Positions 24,976 through 33,286 are shown, counted from the first letter of the stretch. The stretch: 56,706 nt of DNA from an uncultured Bacteroidales bacterium (GCA_946403855.1 CAMJBH010000002.1:91063-147768); one strand, 5' to 3'. Notes: generated by a model from the letters alone, not told the origin. Translations and numbers: made by a program.

Positions 24976-25536
24976 ATGGATATTTGGGGAAAATTCTGCG
25001 GCTTTTTGCTGCGAAAAGTAATGGGCTGGACCACGGTGGATGAACCACTTCCTGACGAGAAATGCATTCTTTTAGGTGTGCCCCACACCAGTATATGGGA
25101 TTTTGTAGTTTCGTACCTTTACTACCGTTCCTTCGGAGAGCACGGAAAGTGCATGATCAAGAAAGAGTTATTCTTTCCGCCCCTGGGCTGGATTCTCCGC
25201 GCCATGGGGGGCATTCCCGTGGACAGGAGCAGCCCTACCAATATGTTGCGAAGCGTCATTTCCGAAATGGAGCGCCCCGGCAGGTTCCATCTGGCCATTG
25301 CGCCCGAAGGGACCCGTAAGCCGGTCAAGAACTGGAAAACAGGTTTCCATCTCATAGCACGCACTGCCAATGTACCGGTGTGCCTTGGCTATTTCGACTG
25401 GGGCACCAAGCGCATAGGCCGCGGCCAGGTGTTCCAGCTGACCGACGATCCCCGTGCAGACATGAAAAAGATTCAGGAAATCTACGAACAGATGCACCTG
25501 ACCGGTAAGCATCCAGACAAATACATAACTCACTGA
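24976..25536 (+). CDS. PlsC-like 1-acylglycerol-3-phosphate acyltransferase family protein
   Basis: This 186-aa acyltransferase has the catalytic HX4D motif as HTSIWD (37-42), a GGIPVDRSS block (78-86) and the EGTR motif (111-114). It is shorter than typical PlsC and belongs to the compact group found in Bacteroidetes. It would acylate a hydroxyl on a glycerolipid or related acceptor at the inner membrane, using acyl-ACP or acyl-CoA. The adjacent synthetase, 4 nt downstream, could supply the activated acyl group. Confidence 0.82.
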   Translation: MDIWGKFCGFLLRKVMGWTTVDEPLPDEKCILLGVPHTSIWDFVVSYLYYRSFGEHGKCMIKKELFFPPLGWILRAMGGIPVDRSSPTNMLRSVISEMERPGRFHLAIAPEGTRKPVKNWKTGFHLIARTANVPVCLGYFDWGTKRIGRGQVFQLTDDPRADMKKIQEIYEQMHLTGKHPDKYITH

Positions 25537-25540
25537 GCTG

Positions 25541-27184
25541 ATGAGACATAATTTTCAATCCCTTGCGGATGTACTGAATTATACGACAGCTAAATATGCT
25601 AAGCGGACAGCCTTCCGCTCCATTGAAGGCGACAGTTCATACACCTTTTCTTCGTTCAGCGAAAGTTGCCGGCGCCTGTCCCGTACGCTGTCCAATTTCG
25701 GTATCAGCGCCGGAGACAAGGTGGCCATTCTTTCTCAGAACATGCCCAACTGGCCTGTGGCGTTCTTCGCCATCACGGCTTTCGGACGTATAGCCGTTCC
25801 CATGCTCACTGAGCTCACGGAGAACGAGATCACCAACATCCTGGTGCATTCCGAGTCCAAGGCTCTCTTTGTGTCCCGCCGCCTTCTGCCCAAAGTTCCG
25901 GAAGATCTTCTCGCCAAGATGCATATCGTCATCTGCACGGACGACTTGAGCATCCTTCAGGTTGACGGCACGGCGTACACCTGCGACGGACACCCGTCAA
26001 ACCCCATTGCCGACGACCTGGCGTGCATCATCTACACCTCCGGCACCACCGGAGCGGCAAAGGGCGTCATGCTCACGCACAAGAATTTCTGCGCCAATAT
26101 CTTCGCTTCATGGAAAGCCGCCCCGGCAACGCGCAGGGACGTTTTCCTTTCCATCCTGCCGCTTGCGCATACATACGAAATGAGCGTCGGCATGCTGTAT
26201 CCCTTCTCGGTAGGAGCACAGGTATGCTATCTGATTAAGGCTCCCACTCCTTCGGTGCTTCTGCCCGCCTTCAAGACACTGCGTCCCACCATGATGCTGT
26301 CGGTGCCTCTGGTGATTGAGAAGATATACAAGTCCAGCATCATCCCTACCATCAAGAAGAGCCGCTTCCTGACATGGCTTGACAAGACCAGCCACGGACT
26401 GCTCTGCCTGCTGGTGGGAATGCGCCTCAAGCAGACATTCGGCGGCCGTATCCGTTTCTTCGGCATCGGCGGCGCCAAGCTCGACAGGGAGGTCGAAGCC
26501 TTCCTCGCCAAAGCCAAATTCCCTTATGCCATCGGCTACGGGCTCACCGAGACGGCGCCTCTTATCTGTAACGCGAACCCCAAGCAGACGCATCTGGGCA
26601 CCACCGGAATCGCCGCTACGGGTGTGCGGATAAGGCTCGAGAATGTCAACGAATCCACCGGAGAGGGCGAGATAGTGGTGAAGGGAGACAATGTCATGAT
26701 GGGCTACTACAAAGATTTCGAGCGCACCCAGCAGGTGCTTTCGGCTGACGGCTGGTTCCGTACCGGCGACCTGGCCAGCGTGGACAAGCGGGGCCGCTAT
26801 TCCATCAAAGGCCGCCTCGGCAGTGTCATACTCGGTCCTTCCGGAGAAAACATCTATCCTGAAGAGATAGAAAACGTTATAAACAACATCAACGGAATCA
26901 ATGAGTCGCTGGTCGTTGAGCGTGACGGCCATCTGGTGGCGCTGGTGCATTTCGACGATAACGTACTGGACTGGAACTATGAGAACCAGGACCGCTTTAT
27001 AGAAGATCTGGAGAAGCGCAAGCAGGAGATTCTCGAGTTCGTGAACACACATGTGAACCGCAGCAGCCGGATCAAGGAAGTGCAGGTGGAGAAAAAGCCT
27101 TTCGACAAAACGGCGACCCTTAAAATCAAGCGCTTCTTATACAAAGAAAAAAAGAAACCCACAGATGGAGTTGATAAACAATAA
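25541..27184 (+). CDS. AMP-forming long-chain acyl-CoA synthetase
   Basis: This 547-aa ANL-superfamily ligase has the P-loop IIYTSGTTGAAKG (163-175), the GYGLTETAPL acid-recognition motif, a TGDLASVDKRG hinge region and the C-terminal lysine context KPFDKTATLKIKR. Sequence type fits fatty-acid activation (FadD/LACS-like) rather than NRPS adenylation, and there is no carrier domain. In its operon it probably feeds the PlsC-like and condensation-fold acyltransferases. It could also provide the acyl-CoA for the NRPS starter C domain elsewhere in the window, which is inference only. Its last 20 bp overlap the next gene. Confidence 0.85.
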   Translation: MRHNFQSLADVLNYTTAKYAKRTAFRSIEGDSSYTFSSFSESCRRLSRTLSNFGISAGDKVAILSQNMPNWPVAFFAITAFGRIAVPMLTELTENEITNILVHSESKALFVSRRLLPKVPEDLLAKMHIVICTDDLSILQVDGTAYTCDGHPSNPIADDLACIIYTSGTTGAAKGVMLTHKNFCANIFASWKAAPATRRDVFLSILPLAHTYEMSVGMLYPFSVGAQVCYLIKAPTPSVLLPAFKTLRPTMMLSVPLVIEKIYKSSIIPTIKKSRFLTWLDKTSHGLLCLLVGMRLKQTFGGRIRFFGIGGAKLDREVEAFLAKAKFPYAIGYGLTETAPLICNANPKQTHLGTTGIAATGVRIRLENVNESTGEGEIVVKGDNVMMGYYKDFERTQQVLSADGWFRTGDLASVDKRGRYSIKGRLGSVILGPSGENIYPEEIENVINNINGINESLVVERDGHLVALVHFDDNVLDWNYENQDRFIEDLEKRKQEILEFVNTHVNRSSRIKEVQVEKKPFDKTATLKIKRFLYKEKKKPTDGVDKQ

Positions 27185-28007
27185 AGAGTTTGGCGGCGAG
27201 AGGCCGCTTTATTGCAAAAAAGGCCTGCGGCTGGAAAATGTAACGATCCATGCAGGCGAGTCGGCGCTTAAAGAGACAGCCGAAATAGAAGCAGAGAATT
27301 GCAGGTTTGAGGGAAAATACCCCTTCTGGTGCTGCCAAGGCTTTAAAGTCAAGAACTGCCTGTTCACCGAGGGAGCCCGCGCTGCGCTTTGGTACAGCAG
27401 CGATTTACTCATGGAAGACACCCTCGTAGAGACTCCCAAGATGTTCCGTGAGATGGAGCGCCTGACCCTTCGCAGGGTGCGTATCCCGAATGCGGCGGAG
27501 ACGCTTTGGAGCTGCCGCGGAGTCGAACTCGACGATGTCGAAATAGACAAAGGCGATTATCTGTTCATGCATTCTTCCGACGTGAAGATCGACGGACTCA
27601 AGCTGCAGGGAAACTATTCTTTCCAGTACTGCAAAAACGTCGAAATCCATAATTCCGTGCTTCATACCAAAGATGCGTTCTGGGAGACCGAAAACGTGAC
27701 GGTGTACGATTCCGTCATTCTGGGCGAGTATCTGGGCTGGTATTCCAAGGGTCTGAAGCTTGTGAACTGCCGTATAGGAGGCACCCAGCCGCTTTGCTAT
27801 GCCGAAGGTCTGGTCATGGAAAACTGCACGATGGAGCCGGATGCCGACTTGGCCTTCGAGTATTCCTGCGTGAATGCGGACATCAAGGGACACGTGACTT
27901 CCATCAAGAACCCGCGCAGCGGCTGCATCAAGGCCGGTTTAGTGGGCGAAATCATCTTGGACGAAAATATCAAGGCTCCCGCAGACTGCAAAATAATCGT
28001 TTTATGA
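27165..28007 (+). CDS. DUF3737 beta-helix protein
   Basis: This 280-aa protein consists of regularly spaced short beta-turn repeats of a right-handed beta-helix (CRFEGKYPFWCCQGFKVKNC and similar). It matches the DUF3737 family, which often begins with GGERPLY as here (residues 9-15). The family has no firmly known function. No signal peptide is present, so it is probably cytoplasmic. The start overlaps the synthetase gene and the stop overlaps the next ATG (ATGA), indicating translational coupling. Confidence 0.8.
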   Translation: MELINNKEFGGERPLYCKKGLRLENVTIHAGESALKETAEIEAENCRFEGKYPFWCCQGFKVKNCLFTEGARAALWYSSDLLMEDTLVETPKMFREMERLTLRRVRIPNAAETLWSCRGVELDDVEIDKGDYLFMHSSDVKIDGLKLQGNYSFQYCKNVEIHNSVLHTKDAFWETENVTVYDSVILGEYLGWYSKGLKLVNCRIGGTQPLCYAEGLVMENCTMEPDADLAFEYSCVNADIKGHVTSIKNPRSGCIKAGLVGEIILDENIKAPADCKIIVL

Positions 28008-29170
28008 GTTTCGATGAAGTAGTAGAGCGTCGGGGGACCGACTGCGTAAAGTGGGACACGATTCCTGAAGGCGTGATTCCCATGTGGGTGGCGGACATGG
28101 ATTTTGCCACAGCTCCTTGCGTGAGAGCAGCTGTGCAGGAAAGGGCTGCACACCCTATTTACGGATATACGGCAGTCCCGGACAGCTACTACAAATCGGT
28201 GTGCGATTGGTTCGCACTGCGTCATGGCTGGAGGCCCGACCCTTCGTGGATCATTTACTGCCCGGGAGTAGTCCCTGCCATGTCGGCCTGCATCAGCGCC
28301 TTCACCGAGCCTGGAGACAATGTGCTGATAATGAGCCCGGTGTACAACTGCTTCTTCTCATCGATACGCAATTGGCGCTGCAATATCCTGGATGTGCCGC
28401 TCAAGACGGTACCCGCTTTGGGCAGTCCTCGCTACGAGATTGATTTTGAGGCTCTTGAGCGTGCCGCGGCCGATCCTCGTACCAAACTTATGCTCATTTG
28501 CTCGCCGCACAACCCTGCCGGACGTGTATGGACCAGGGAAGAATTGGCGAGGTTGGGACGCATCTGCATAGACAACGGCGTGATACCTGTTTGCGATGAG
28601 ATACATTGCGAGTTCACCATGCCGGGCGTGGAGTTTGTGCCATTCGCTTCCGTGAGCCCTGAGATAGAAGCGGCATGCATCACGCTTAACTCCCCGGGCA
28701 AGGCGTTCAATATTGCCGGACTTCAGATTTCCAATATAATTATTGCCGATCCGAAACTTCGCGCCGCTGTGGATAAGGCGGTGAATGTCAACGAAGTGTG
28801 TGATGTCAATCCTTTCGGTGTGACGGCTCTCCAGGCAGCATACACCCAAGAGGGCTTTGAATGGCTCCAGGGGCTCAATGCCCAGGTAGCTGCCAATTAC
28901 ATGCGCCTCAAGGAACTTGCTGCCTCCCAGTTGCCCGAGTTCCCGCTCTATGTCTTGGAGGGAACTTACCTGGCCTGGATGGACTGCAGGGTGCTCGGCA
29001 TTCCTTCCGTGGATATCGAAAAGAGCCTCGTCGAAGTAGAGAAAGTGAGGATCAGTAATGGCTCCATGTATGGTACCGAAGGTTTCATACGCATCAATTT
29101 GGCCTGTCCTCCCGCTTTGCTCGAAGAGGGACTTGCCAGAATCGTCAAAGGTTTAAGGCGAATGCTATGA
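28004..29170 (+). CDS. MalY/PatB-type PLP enzyme (cystathionine beta-lyase/aminotransferase)
   Basis: This 388-aa fold-type I PLP enzyme has MWVADMDFATAP near the N-terminus, which is diagnostic of the MalY/PatB group. It also has SPHNPAGRVW (167-176), CDEIH (197-201) and the Schiff-base lysine K233 in LNSPGKAFNIAGL. Members cleave C-S bonds of cystathionine or other cysteine conjugates, or act as aminotransferases. The start is ATG 28004, overlapping the DUF3737 stop. A longer upstream reading is out of context. The next gene begins within its stop codon. Confidence 0.88.
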   Translation: MSFDEVVERRGTDCVKWDTIPEGVIPMWVADMDFATAPCVRAAVQERAAHPIYGYTAVPDSYYKSVCDWFALRHGWRPDPSWIIYCPGVVPAMSACISAFTEPGDNVLIMSPVYNCFFSSIRNWRCNILDVPLKTVPALGSPRYEIDFEALERAAADPRTKLMLICSPHNPAGRVWTREELARLGRICIDNGVIPVCDEIHCEFTMPGVEFVPFASVSPEIEAACITLNSPGKAFNIAGLQISNIIIADPKLRAAVDKAVNVNEVCDVNPFGVTALQAAYTQEGFEWLQGLNAQVAANYMRLKELAASQLPEFPLYVLEGTYLAWMDCRVLGIPSVDIEKSLVEVEKVRISNGSMYGTEGFIRINLACPPALLEEGLARIVKGLRRML

Positions 29171-29757
29171 AAAGATTGATAGTTTTTTTGACTCTTGCGG
29201 CTATGGTGTCTTGTGCTCCCGGCGGTTGGACCGCTTCCGAAAAAGCATTGATCAATGATGAGAGCAAGGGCGCCGTCATGCGTGTGCTGACGGTGGACGA
29301 TGCTGCCGATTCCCTGATTCTGCGGGCACCAAGTAAAGATATGTCCGTCAAGGCTTTGAAGTCTCCGGAATATAAGCTGCTGGAGAACCGCCTTATAGCC
29401 ACGGTCACCAGTCCCGAACAGGACGGAGTGGGGATCGCCGGACCTCAGGTAGGTTTGCTCAGGAGGGTGGTTGCTGTGCAGCGTTTCGACAAAGAGGGGG
29501 AGCCCTTCGAGGTCTATCCGAATATCCGCATCACAGCTTTCCGCGGTGACAAGGAGCTTGGCGGCGAAGGCTGTCTGAGCGTCCCTGGCCGCAGGGGACA
29601 AGTGCTGCGCTATCGCGACATCGACATCACCTACACCTCTCTTCAGAGCTATGCCGATACAACCGAGCGGGTGCAAGGATTCACCGCCGTTATATTCCAG
29701 CACGAGTGCGACCATCTGGACGGAGTGCTCTATATCGACAAAATAGATTTGGAATAA
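29167..29757 (+). CDS. Peptide deformylase with a lipoprotein signal
   Basis: This 196-aa protein has all three deformylase motifs: GVGIAGPQ (87-94), EGCLSVPG (134-141, metal ligand C136) and QHECDHLDG (178-186, H179/H183 ligands, E180 base). Normal deformylases remove the N-formyl group from nascent proteins in the cytosol. This one begins MKRLIVFLTLAAMVSC, a lipoprotein signal with the lipobox cysteine at 16. It would therefore be exported and lipid-anchored unless translation starts later, and no internal Met fits before the conserved core without losing structure. It is the last gene of the operon, coupled by ATGA to the PLP enzyme and followed by tRNA-His. Confidence 0.85.
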   Translation: MKRLIVFLTLAAMVSCAPGGWTASEKALINDESKGAVMRVLTVDDAADSLILRAPSKDMSVKALKSPEYKLLENRLIATVTSPEQDGVGIAGPQVGLLRRVVAVQRFDKEGEPFEVYPNIRITAFRGDKELGGEGCLSVPGRRGQVLRYRDIDITYTSLQSYADTTERVQGFTAVIFQHECDHLDGVLYIDKIDLE

Positions 29758-29779
29758 CCAAATTTATTCGTATCTTTGC
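29748..29779 (+). promoter_or_regulatory. Promoter of tRNA-His
   Basis: TTTG (29748-29751), a 20-nt spacer and TATCTTTG (29772-29779) form a perfect -33/-7 pair ending 13 nt before the tRNA. The -33 box overlaps the end of the deformylase gene. Confidence 0.75.
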
Positions 29780-29792
29780 AACCTCTAACACG

Positions 29793-29869
29793 GTGCGATT
29801 AGTTCAGTTGGTAGAGCACCAGATTGTGGTTCTGGGTGTCGTGGGTTCGAGCCCCACATCGCACCCCAA
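29793..29869 (+). tRNA. tRNA-His (anticodon GTG)
   Basis: The cloverleaf is complete. The 7-bp acceptor stem GTGCGAT/ATCGCAC is extended by the extra G(-1):C73 pair that is specific to tRNA-His. The anticodon stem CCAGA/TCTGG presents GTG at 29827-29829, the T-arm is GTGGG TTCGAGC CCCAC, and CCA is encoded. Its 3' end is the left attachment site of the integrated element. Confidence 0.96.
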
Positions 29870-29870
29870 G
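29855..29870 (+). repeat. Left attachment site (attL core)
   Basis: This 16-bp core lies within the T-arm/acceptor 3' end of tRNA-His, identical to 47103-47118. The tRNA remains intact at this junction. Confidence 0.85.
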
Positions 29871-29924
29871 CGCTTGCGGTAAAAGTCTGATTTTCAGATA
29901 ATTACAGTAAGCGCTTTTCTTTTC
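29869..29924 (+). terminator. Element-provided terminator for tRNA-His
   Basis: AAGCGCTT (29869-29876) pairs with the same self-complementary octamer at 29910-29917, with GTAA/TTAC pairing further inside. A T-rich run to 29924 follows. It lies inside the element, so it replaces the native terminator displaced to 47111-47160. Confidence 0.55.
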
Positions 29925-29927
29925 CTC

Positions 29928-29943
29928 CCAATTTTCCACCCAA
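29928..29943 (+). repeat. Putative integrase arm site, left end
   Basis: CCCAATTTTCCACCCA is identical to 46956-46971 near the other end. At both ends it forms part of a tandem TTCCnCCC pair about 12 bp apart, as expected for arm-type binding sites of a tyrosine integrase. Confidence 0.6.
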
Positions 29944-29988
29944 TACTGCATTTGATACAGTTATTCAGAAAAAAATGCCCACATTGAA

Positions 29989-30546
29989 TCAATGCGGACA
30001 TTTAATGGTGCTGAATGCTTTCGGATTGCTATCAATGTACTCTTGTAGCCGCTGCTTATGGAACCTCCATCCACCTGCATCATATTGTATTGCTGGTTTA
30101 GTTTTCATGAGTACTTTGCTATTGATTATTGCCTGTGCTTTGGTTATCCCACAATTAAGCATATGGGCAAGTCCTTTTACCCCACGTATTACATCAACTT
30201 CATTCTGGGCACTTTGGGCATTCCCACTATTGCCCCATTCCTCGCTTTTGGAAGCCTTTTCTGTTTCTGCCGCATTGCCCAATATAGTGCGAAGATAATT
30301 AATGGTATCGGTTACTGACTTATCTATGAACTCATCTACCTTCCCCCGACTCTCGATTTCTCTCTTAACCCTTTCCATCTCCATTATCGATGCACGAACC
30401 ACATTAGGATTTGGAATGCTCACTATACCCCAAAGGTATTCCTGCCGCATCTGTTCAAGATTACGGAAGTATTCTTCCCTTTCTTGTGACACAACGGGAG
30501 CCTGAGAGTAAAGGAGTTCCGGTATGTAGTTCGTGGGGGATGCCAT
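29989..30546 (-). CDS. Excisionase-like / DUF3853-like helix-turn-helix protein
   Basis: This 185-aa protein has an N-terminal half (1-110) rich in charged helices. The C-terminal half looks like the small HTH domain of DUF3853/excisionase-type proteins in Bacteroidetes elements (GVKGLAHMLNCGITKAQAII, then GGWRFHKQRLQEYI). It is the first gene inside the left end and lies 12 nt downstream of the Rep-like gene. By position and fold it may act in element excision or copy control. The assignment to DUF3853 rests on pattern similarity read by eye. Confidence 0.55.
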   Translation of the reverse strand: MASPTNYIPELLYSQAPVVSQEREEYFRNLEQMRQEYLWGIVSIPNPNVVRASIMEMERVKREIESRGKVDEFIDKSVTDTINYLRTILGNAAETEKASKSEEWGNSGNAQSAQNEVDVIRGVKGLAHMLNCGITKAQAIINSKVLMKTKPAIQYDAGGWRFHKQRLQEYIDSNPKAFSTIKCPH

Positions 30547-30558
30547 CTGCTAAGTTAC

Positions 30559-31392
30559 CTAAAATGGGGGATTGTAGTCTTCGTCATCATCAAACTCGTC
30601 CTGCTCGCAAGTGTCGTGGGCGTAGTTCTCTTCGTAGTATTCAGCAGCACCGCCGAAGTTCTTCTCGATAAAACGATTGAACCTCTCGTTTTCATCCTCC
30701 TCCAATTGTGCCTGATGACGGGCTAGAATATCATCTTTGTTCTCTTGGAAAACCTGACAGCCAATTCGACGCACCATCGTCATCACGTTCTGTAAACTAA
30801 CATATTCCGGATGCTCAGACATAATCATTTGGGACAGGCTCTTCGTCAACGCTTCATCAGTAGTACGTGTGGCGTTGCTAACAACGTATAGGAACTGCCC
30901 GTAATACTCCCTTTTGAGAGCGTCCTCTTTGGCAACCTTTCCTTCCTGAGCCTTCTTCCCTTTGATGGATTTAGCCTCAACCTCCTTGGAGTTGTCGATG
31001 CCGTTGAAGTTCTTGACAGCATCTAGGTTAATTCTGTAAGCGTTGGTGTACTTTCCGTTAACAATCATCTTTTCCCCGCATTTCTCCACCAGCCCGGCAT
31101 TGATGATTTCGGGAAGCACCTTCTTGCGGATTTGGGAAGTGCTGATGTTCATATGCTCAGCAAGCCGTTCCGTAGAACAGTAGAAGGCACCATCGACAAG
31201 TTTATTGGTGTCCTTGGCATAGGTGTACGTGGCGTATAGGATGGCATAGGCAACCTTAGCGTGACTGCTAAGGGTTGGTGTTAAAAGGACTGTGTTGGAG
31301 ATTTGAGTGTACGCACCAATCAAGTCCTTGGTTGTCGGTTCCCCCGCTGGGGAGTTGATGTTCTGCCCGTTCAGGGCTGCTACTTCTTCCAT
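30559..31392 (-). CDS. Winged-helix replication-initiator-like protein
   Basis: This 277-aa protein, from the ATG at 31392 (MEEVAALNG), has a winged HTH domain at about 25-125. It contains SSHAKVAYAILYATYTYAKD, then FYCSTERLAEHMNISTSQI and an EIINAGLVEKCG wing. This is the arrangement of RepA_N-like or similar plasmid initiators and some phage replication proteins. The C-terminus is highly acidic. A GTG at 31452 would add 20 residues. It lies next to a 470-bp non-coding stretch with four iterons, which supports a replication role. It could alternatively be a transcription regulator. Confidence 0.55.
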   Translation of the reverse strand: MEEVAALNGQNINSPAGEPTTKDLIGAYTQISNTVLLTPTLSSHAKVAYAILYATYTYAKDTNKLVDGAFYCSTERLAEHMNISTSQIRKKVLPEIINAGLVEKCGEKMIVNGKYTNAYRINLDAVKNFNGIDNSKEVEAKSIKGKKAQEGKVAKEDALKREYYGQFLYVVSNATRTTDEALTKSLSQMIMSEHPEYVSLQNVMTMVRRIGCQVFQENKDDILARHQAQLEEDENERFNRFIEKNFGGAAEYYEENYAHDTCEQDEFDDDEDYNPPF

Positions 31393-31865
31393 AATCAATA
31401 ATTCTTTACGTTGAGGGTGTGTTTCGCCTTTGGCTATTTCCTTGCTCCGCACCGTTGAGATTGTCCGTTTCCCATTGTCCCCTGTGAAGTCTTCACGTAC
31501 GCGAAGCGAACCCCAGAGAGAAAGAGAGGCAAATATGCCGAGAACTGGTAATGGACATCAACACACGCGAAGCGGCTTTCTTGTATCGGTTGAGGACTTC
31601 AAGCCCTGGGGAGTTGGAAACAAAGAGTGGGAGGTTGGGACTTTCGGCACTGGGAACCCTACTTGGATATCTAGGAATTGTCAATACGTATAAAGAAGGA
31701 TTCCCTAGTGTATATTTATCTATACGTTAATGGAGTTTTTTCTTTTTCTTATTGTACGTATAGTGTTGTTTCCGGTTCATCCACGCCTCACACTCTCGGC
31801 ATCCAAGCACAGGGTAGTGGGGCATCCACGCACAAGGTGATTAAGCATACACGCTAGCATTTCAG
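31393..31865. other. Candidate replication origin (473-bp non-coding stretch)
   Basis: This stretch lies between the Rep-like gene and the next minus-strand gene. It holds four iterons (31778-31854), an AT-rich segment (about 31700-31770), three TACGTATA-like motifs (31685-31692, 31721-31727 in reverse and 31755-31762), and two copies of ACGCGAAGCG (31499-31508, 31565-31574). No convincing gene is seen in it. Confidence 0.55.
31778..31854 (+). repeat. Four iteron-like direct repeats
   Basis: CATCCACGC occurs at 31778 and 31823, with one-mismatch copies at 31800 (CATCCAAGC) and 31846 (CATACACGC). Start-to-start distances are 22, 23 and 23 bp, the helical phasing typical of Rep-binding iterons. 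Confidence 0.65.
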
Positions 31866-32612
31866 CTAACCTTTGGACTCGCAAAGTCGCTTGTGAAGTT
31901 GAACAAGTTCCTCGTCGACTTTTATCCGCTTAGGCTCTCCGCCGATATTGCTGTCCTTGCAGAAGAATGCATACTGAGGATAGAATAGACACACACCTGC
32001 AATCAGAATGCGAGGGGAAATACTCTGTGAAAGTATGAGCCGAGCAGCTTCGGAATCTGACAGTTTCTTGTTGTCCTTGAACGGATTCGCACGATACTCT
32101 TCAATCTCTTTGGTTTGTTTGTTGATGATTGACTCCTTGTCTTTCACCTTTTTTTCAAGTTCGGCGATTGTCGTGTTGTTCTCGCGAACGTCCTTCTGGG
32201 TTTCTTCCATTTCCGAGATGATTTCCTCTACAAGTTTTCGGAGTTCCTTACCCCTACTGTCTTCTTCAACCGCCACAGCTTCTTCTTCCACTGGCTCAGC
32301 AGGCTTGGCAAGAGGTTTGAGCCGTCTTTTTACCACAGGAGCGGTTTCCTGCTCAGATTTCCTTTCTTGACGTTCTCTTTTTGCCTCGCGCTGGCACTCT
32401 TTGCACCAACCCTGAAAGCCATCACTACTTTTACTGCTCTCGTAAAAATCCTCTTCGAACTTCCACTCTTCACAGTTGGGGCAGTACTTTAAACGGCAAA
32501 CTTCGCCATCTACAAGCATTTCAGCGTGCCTTGAATCAACCATTACTGCGCCTTTGGGCAATCTTTCAACAACAAGGTTATACTCAGAAATAGTCAGTGC
32601 TATTTTTCTCAT
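31866..32612 (-). CDS. Zinc-finger/coiled-coil protein of the element
   Basis: This 248-aa protein has an N-terminal region with a four-cysteine zinc-ribbon-like unit (YCPNCEEWKFEEDFY followed by GWCKECQREAKRER, residues about 43-78). A Lys/Arg/Glu-rich linker follows, then a long coiled coil (about 120-175) and a C-terminal conserved-looking segment. The zinc unit resembles the ribbon found beside HNH nucleases in phage proteins, but no HNH residues are visible. It might bind DNA at the adjacent iteron region. Function is unknown. Confidence 0.6.
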   Translation of the reverse strand: MRKIALTISEYNLVVERLPKGAVMVDSRHAEMLVDGEVCRLKYCPNCEEWKFEEDFYESSKSSDGFQGWCKECQREAKRERQERKSEQETAPVVKRRLKPLAKPAEPVEEEAVAVEEDSRGKELRKLVEEIISEMEETQKDVRENNTTIAELEKKVKDKESIINKQTKEIEEYRANPFKDNKKLSDSEAARLILSQSISPRILIAGVCLFYPQYAFFCKDSNIGGEPKRIKVDEELVQLHKRLCESKG

Positions 32613-32663
32613 TTTGATAATTGTTTAAGGGGCTTTTGATGCTGTCGCCAGCCCCGGTTAAAC

Positions 32664-33194
32664 TTACTCGTTCGCCATATCCCTCACCATTTCTTCGTCG
32701 AGGGAAATATGGTAGTTACCATCGTCAGTCACACTCAGGATGACATAGGATGCACCTACTGTTAAGTGGTAGTATCTACTGTCGGGAGTAAGAAATACGT
32801 CCACCACCGTTCTTCCCTTCTCAACAGTTTCGGAATAGACTAACTGATTACGGCGAACTGCCTTGTCAAGACTCTTGTCACAGGAACCTTTCAGAAGCAA
32901 CGCCGAGAGAGCGGTAAGGAAGGATTTGTCGCAGTGTAATGTCCTTGCGACATTTTCAATAGAGTCAAGCCTGCCAATCCGGTTTTCGCCAACCACATAC
33001 TCCTGCCCATCGATAAGGAGACGATAAAACGGGACAAGAAGCCCATTGTGAGAGAAGCCAAGAATCTGGGTAATGATGCATTCAATGCTCCCAAGATACT
33101 TTTCTTTTTTGCCCTGAGGTTTCGGTGTCTGGGCGGTAGAACCTGCATTCTTCACAGCCTTGCTGCTGGATGCTGTTTTAACTGGGTTTTTCAT
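32664..33194 (-). CDS. Hypothetical protein of the element
   Basis: This 176-aa protein has a basic, low-complexity N-terminus (Lys/Ser/Thr/Pro to about residue 30). A mixed alpha/beta region follows (LGSIECIITQILGFS, VPFYRLLIDGQEYVVGENR) with no recognised motif and no signal peptide. It lies in a minus-strand run with the zinc-finger gene. A GGTTAAC palindrome upstream (33261-33279) may regulate it. Confidence 0.55.
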   Translation of the reverse strand: MKNPVKTASSSKAVKNAGSTAQTPKPQGKKEKYLGSIECIITQILGFSHNGLLVPFYRLLIDGQEYVVGENRIGRLDSIENVARTLHCDKSFLTALSALLLKGSCDKSLDKAVRRNQLVYSETVEKGRTVVDVFLTPDSRYYHLTVGASYVILSVTDDGNYHISLDEEMVRDMANE

Positions 33195-33260
33195 TTTTTG
33201 CCAATCTGCTCATTTTAATTGCAACAAACAAGCCAAGTCCTTGTGTATCAATGGTTTACC

Positions 33261-33279
33261 GTGGTTAACAGTTAACCAC
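33261..33279. promoter_or_regulatory. Palindromic operator candidate
   Basis: GTGGTTAAC-A-GTTAACCAC is a perfect 9-bp inverted repeat about one centre base, 67 nt upstream of the gene starting at 33194. Additional half-sites GGTTAAC (33330-33336) and GTTAACC (33358-33364) lie in the same gap. Confidence 0.45.
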
Positions 33280-33286
33280 AAAGCAC

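Larger units (their letters stand above)
23583..25000. other. Start of a coupled lipid-type operon (23583-29757)
   Basis: Six plus-strand genes follow with little spacing: condensation-fold acyltransferase, PlsC-like protein, acyl-CoA synthetase, DUF3737 protein, PatB/MalY-like PLP enzyme and lipoprotein deformylase. The PlsC and synthetase genes are 4 nt apart. The synthetase and DUF3737 genes overlap by 20 bp. The last two junctions are ATGA overlaps. The entry marks only the start of the operon. Confidence 0.5.

Noticed and set aside
31430..31693. Plus-strand 87-codon frame near the Rep-like gene
   Set aside because: It overlaps the putative origin and the 5' end of a minus-strand gene, and has no motif or promoter.
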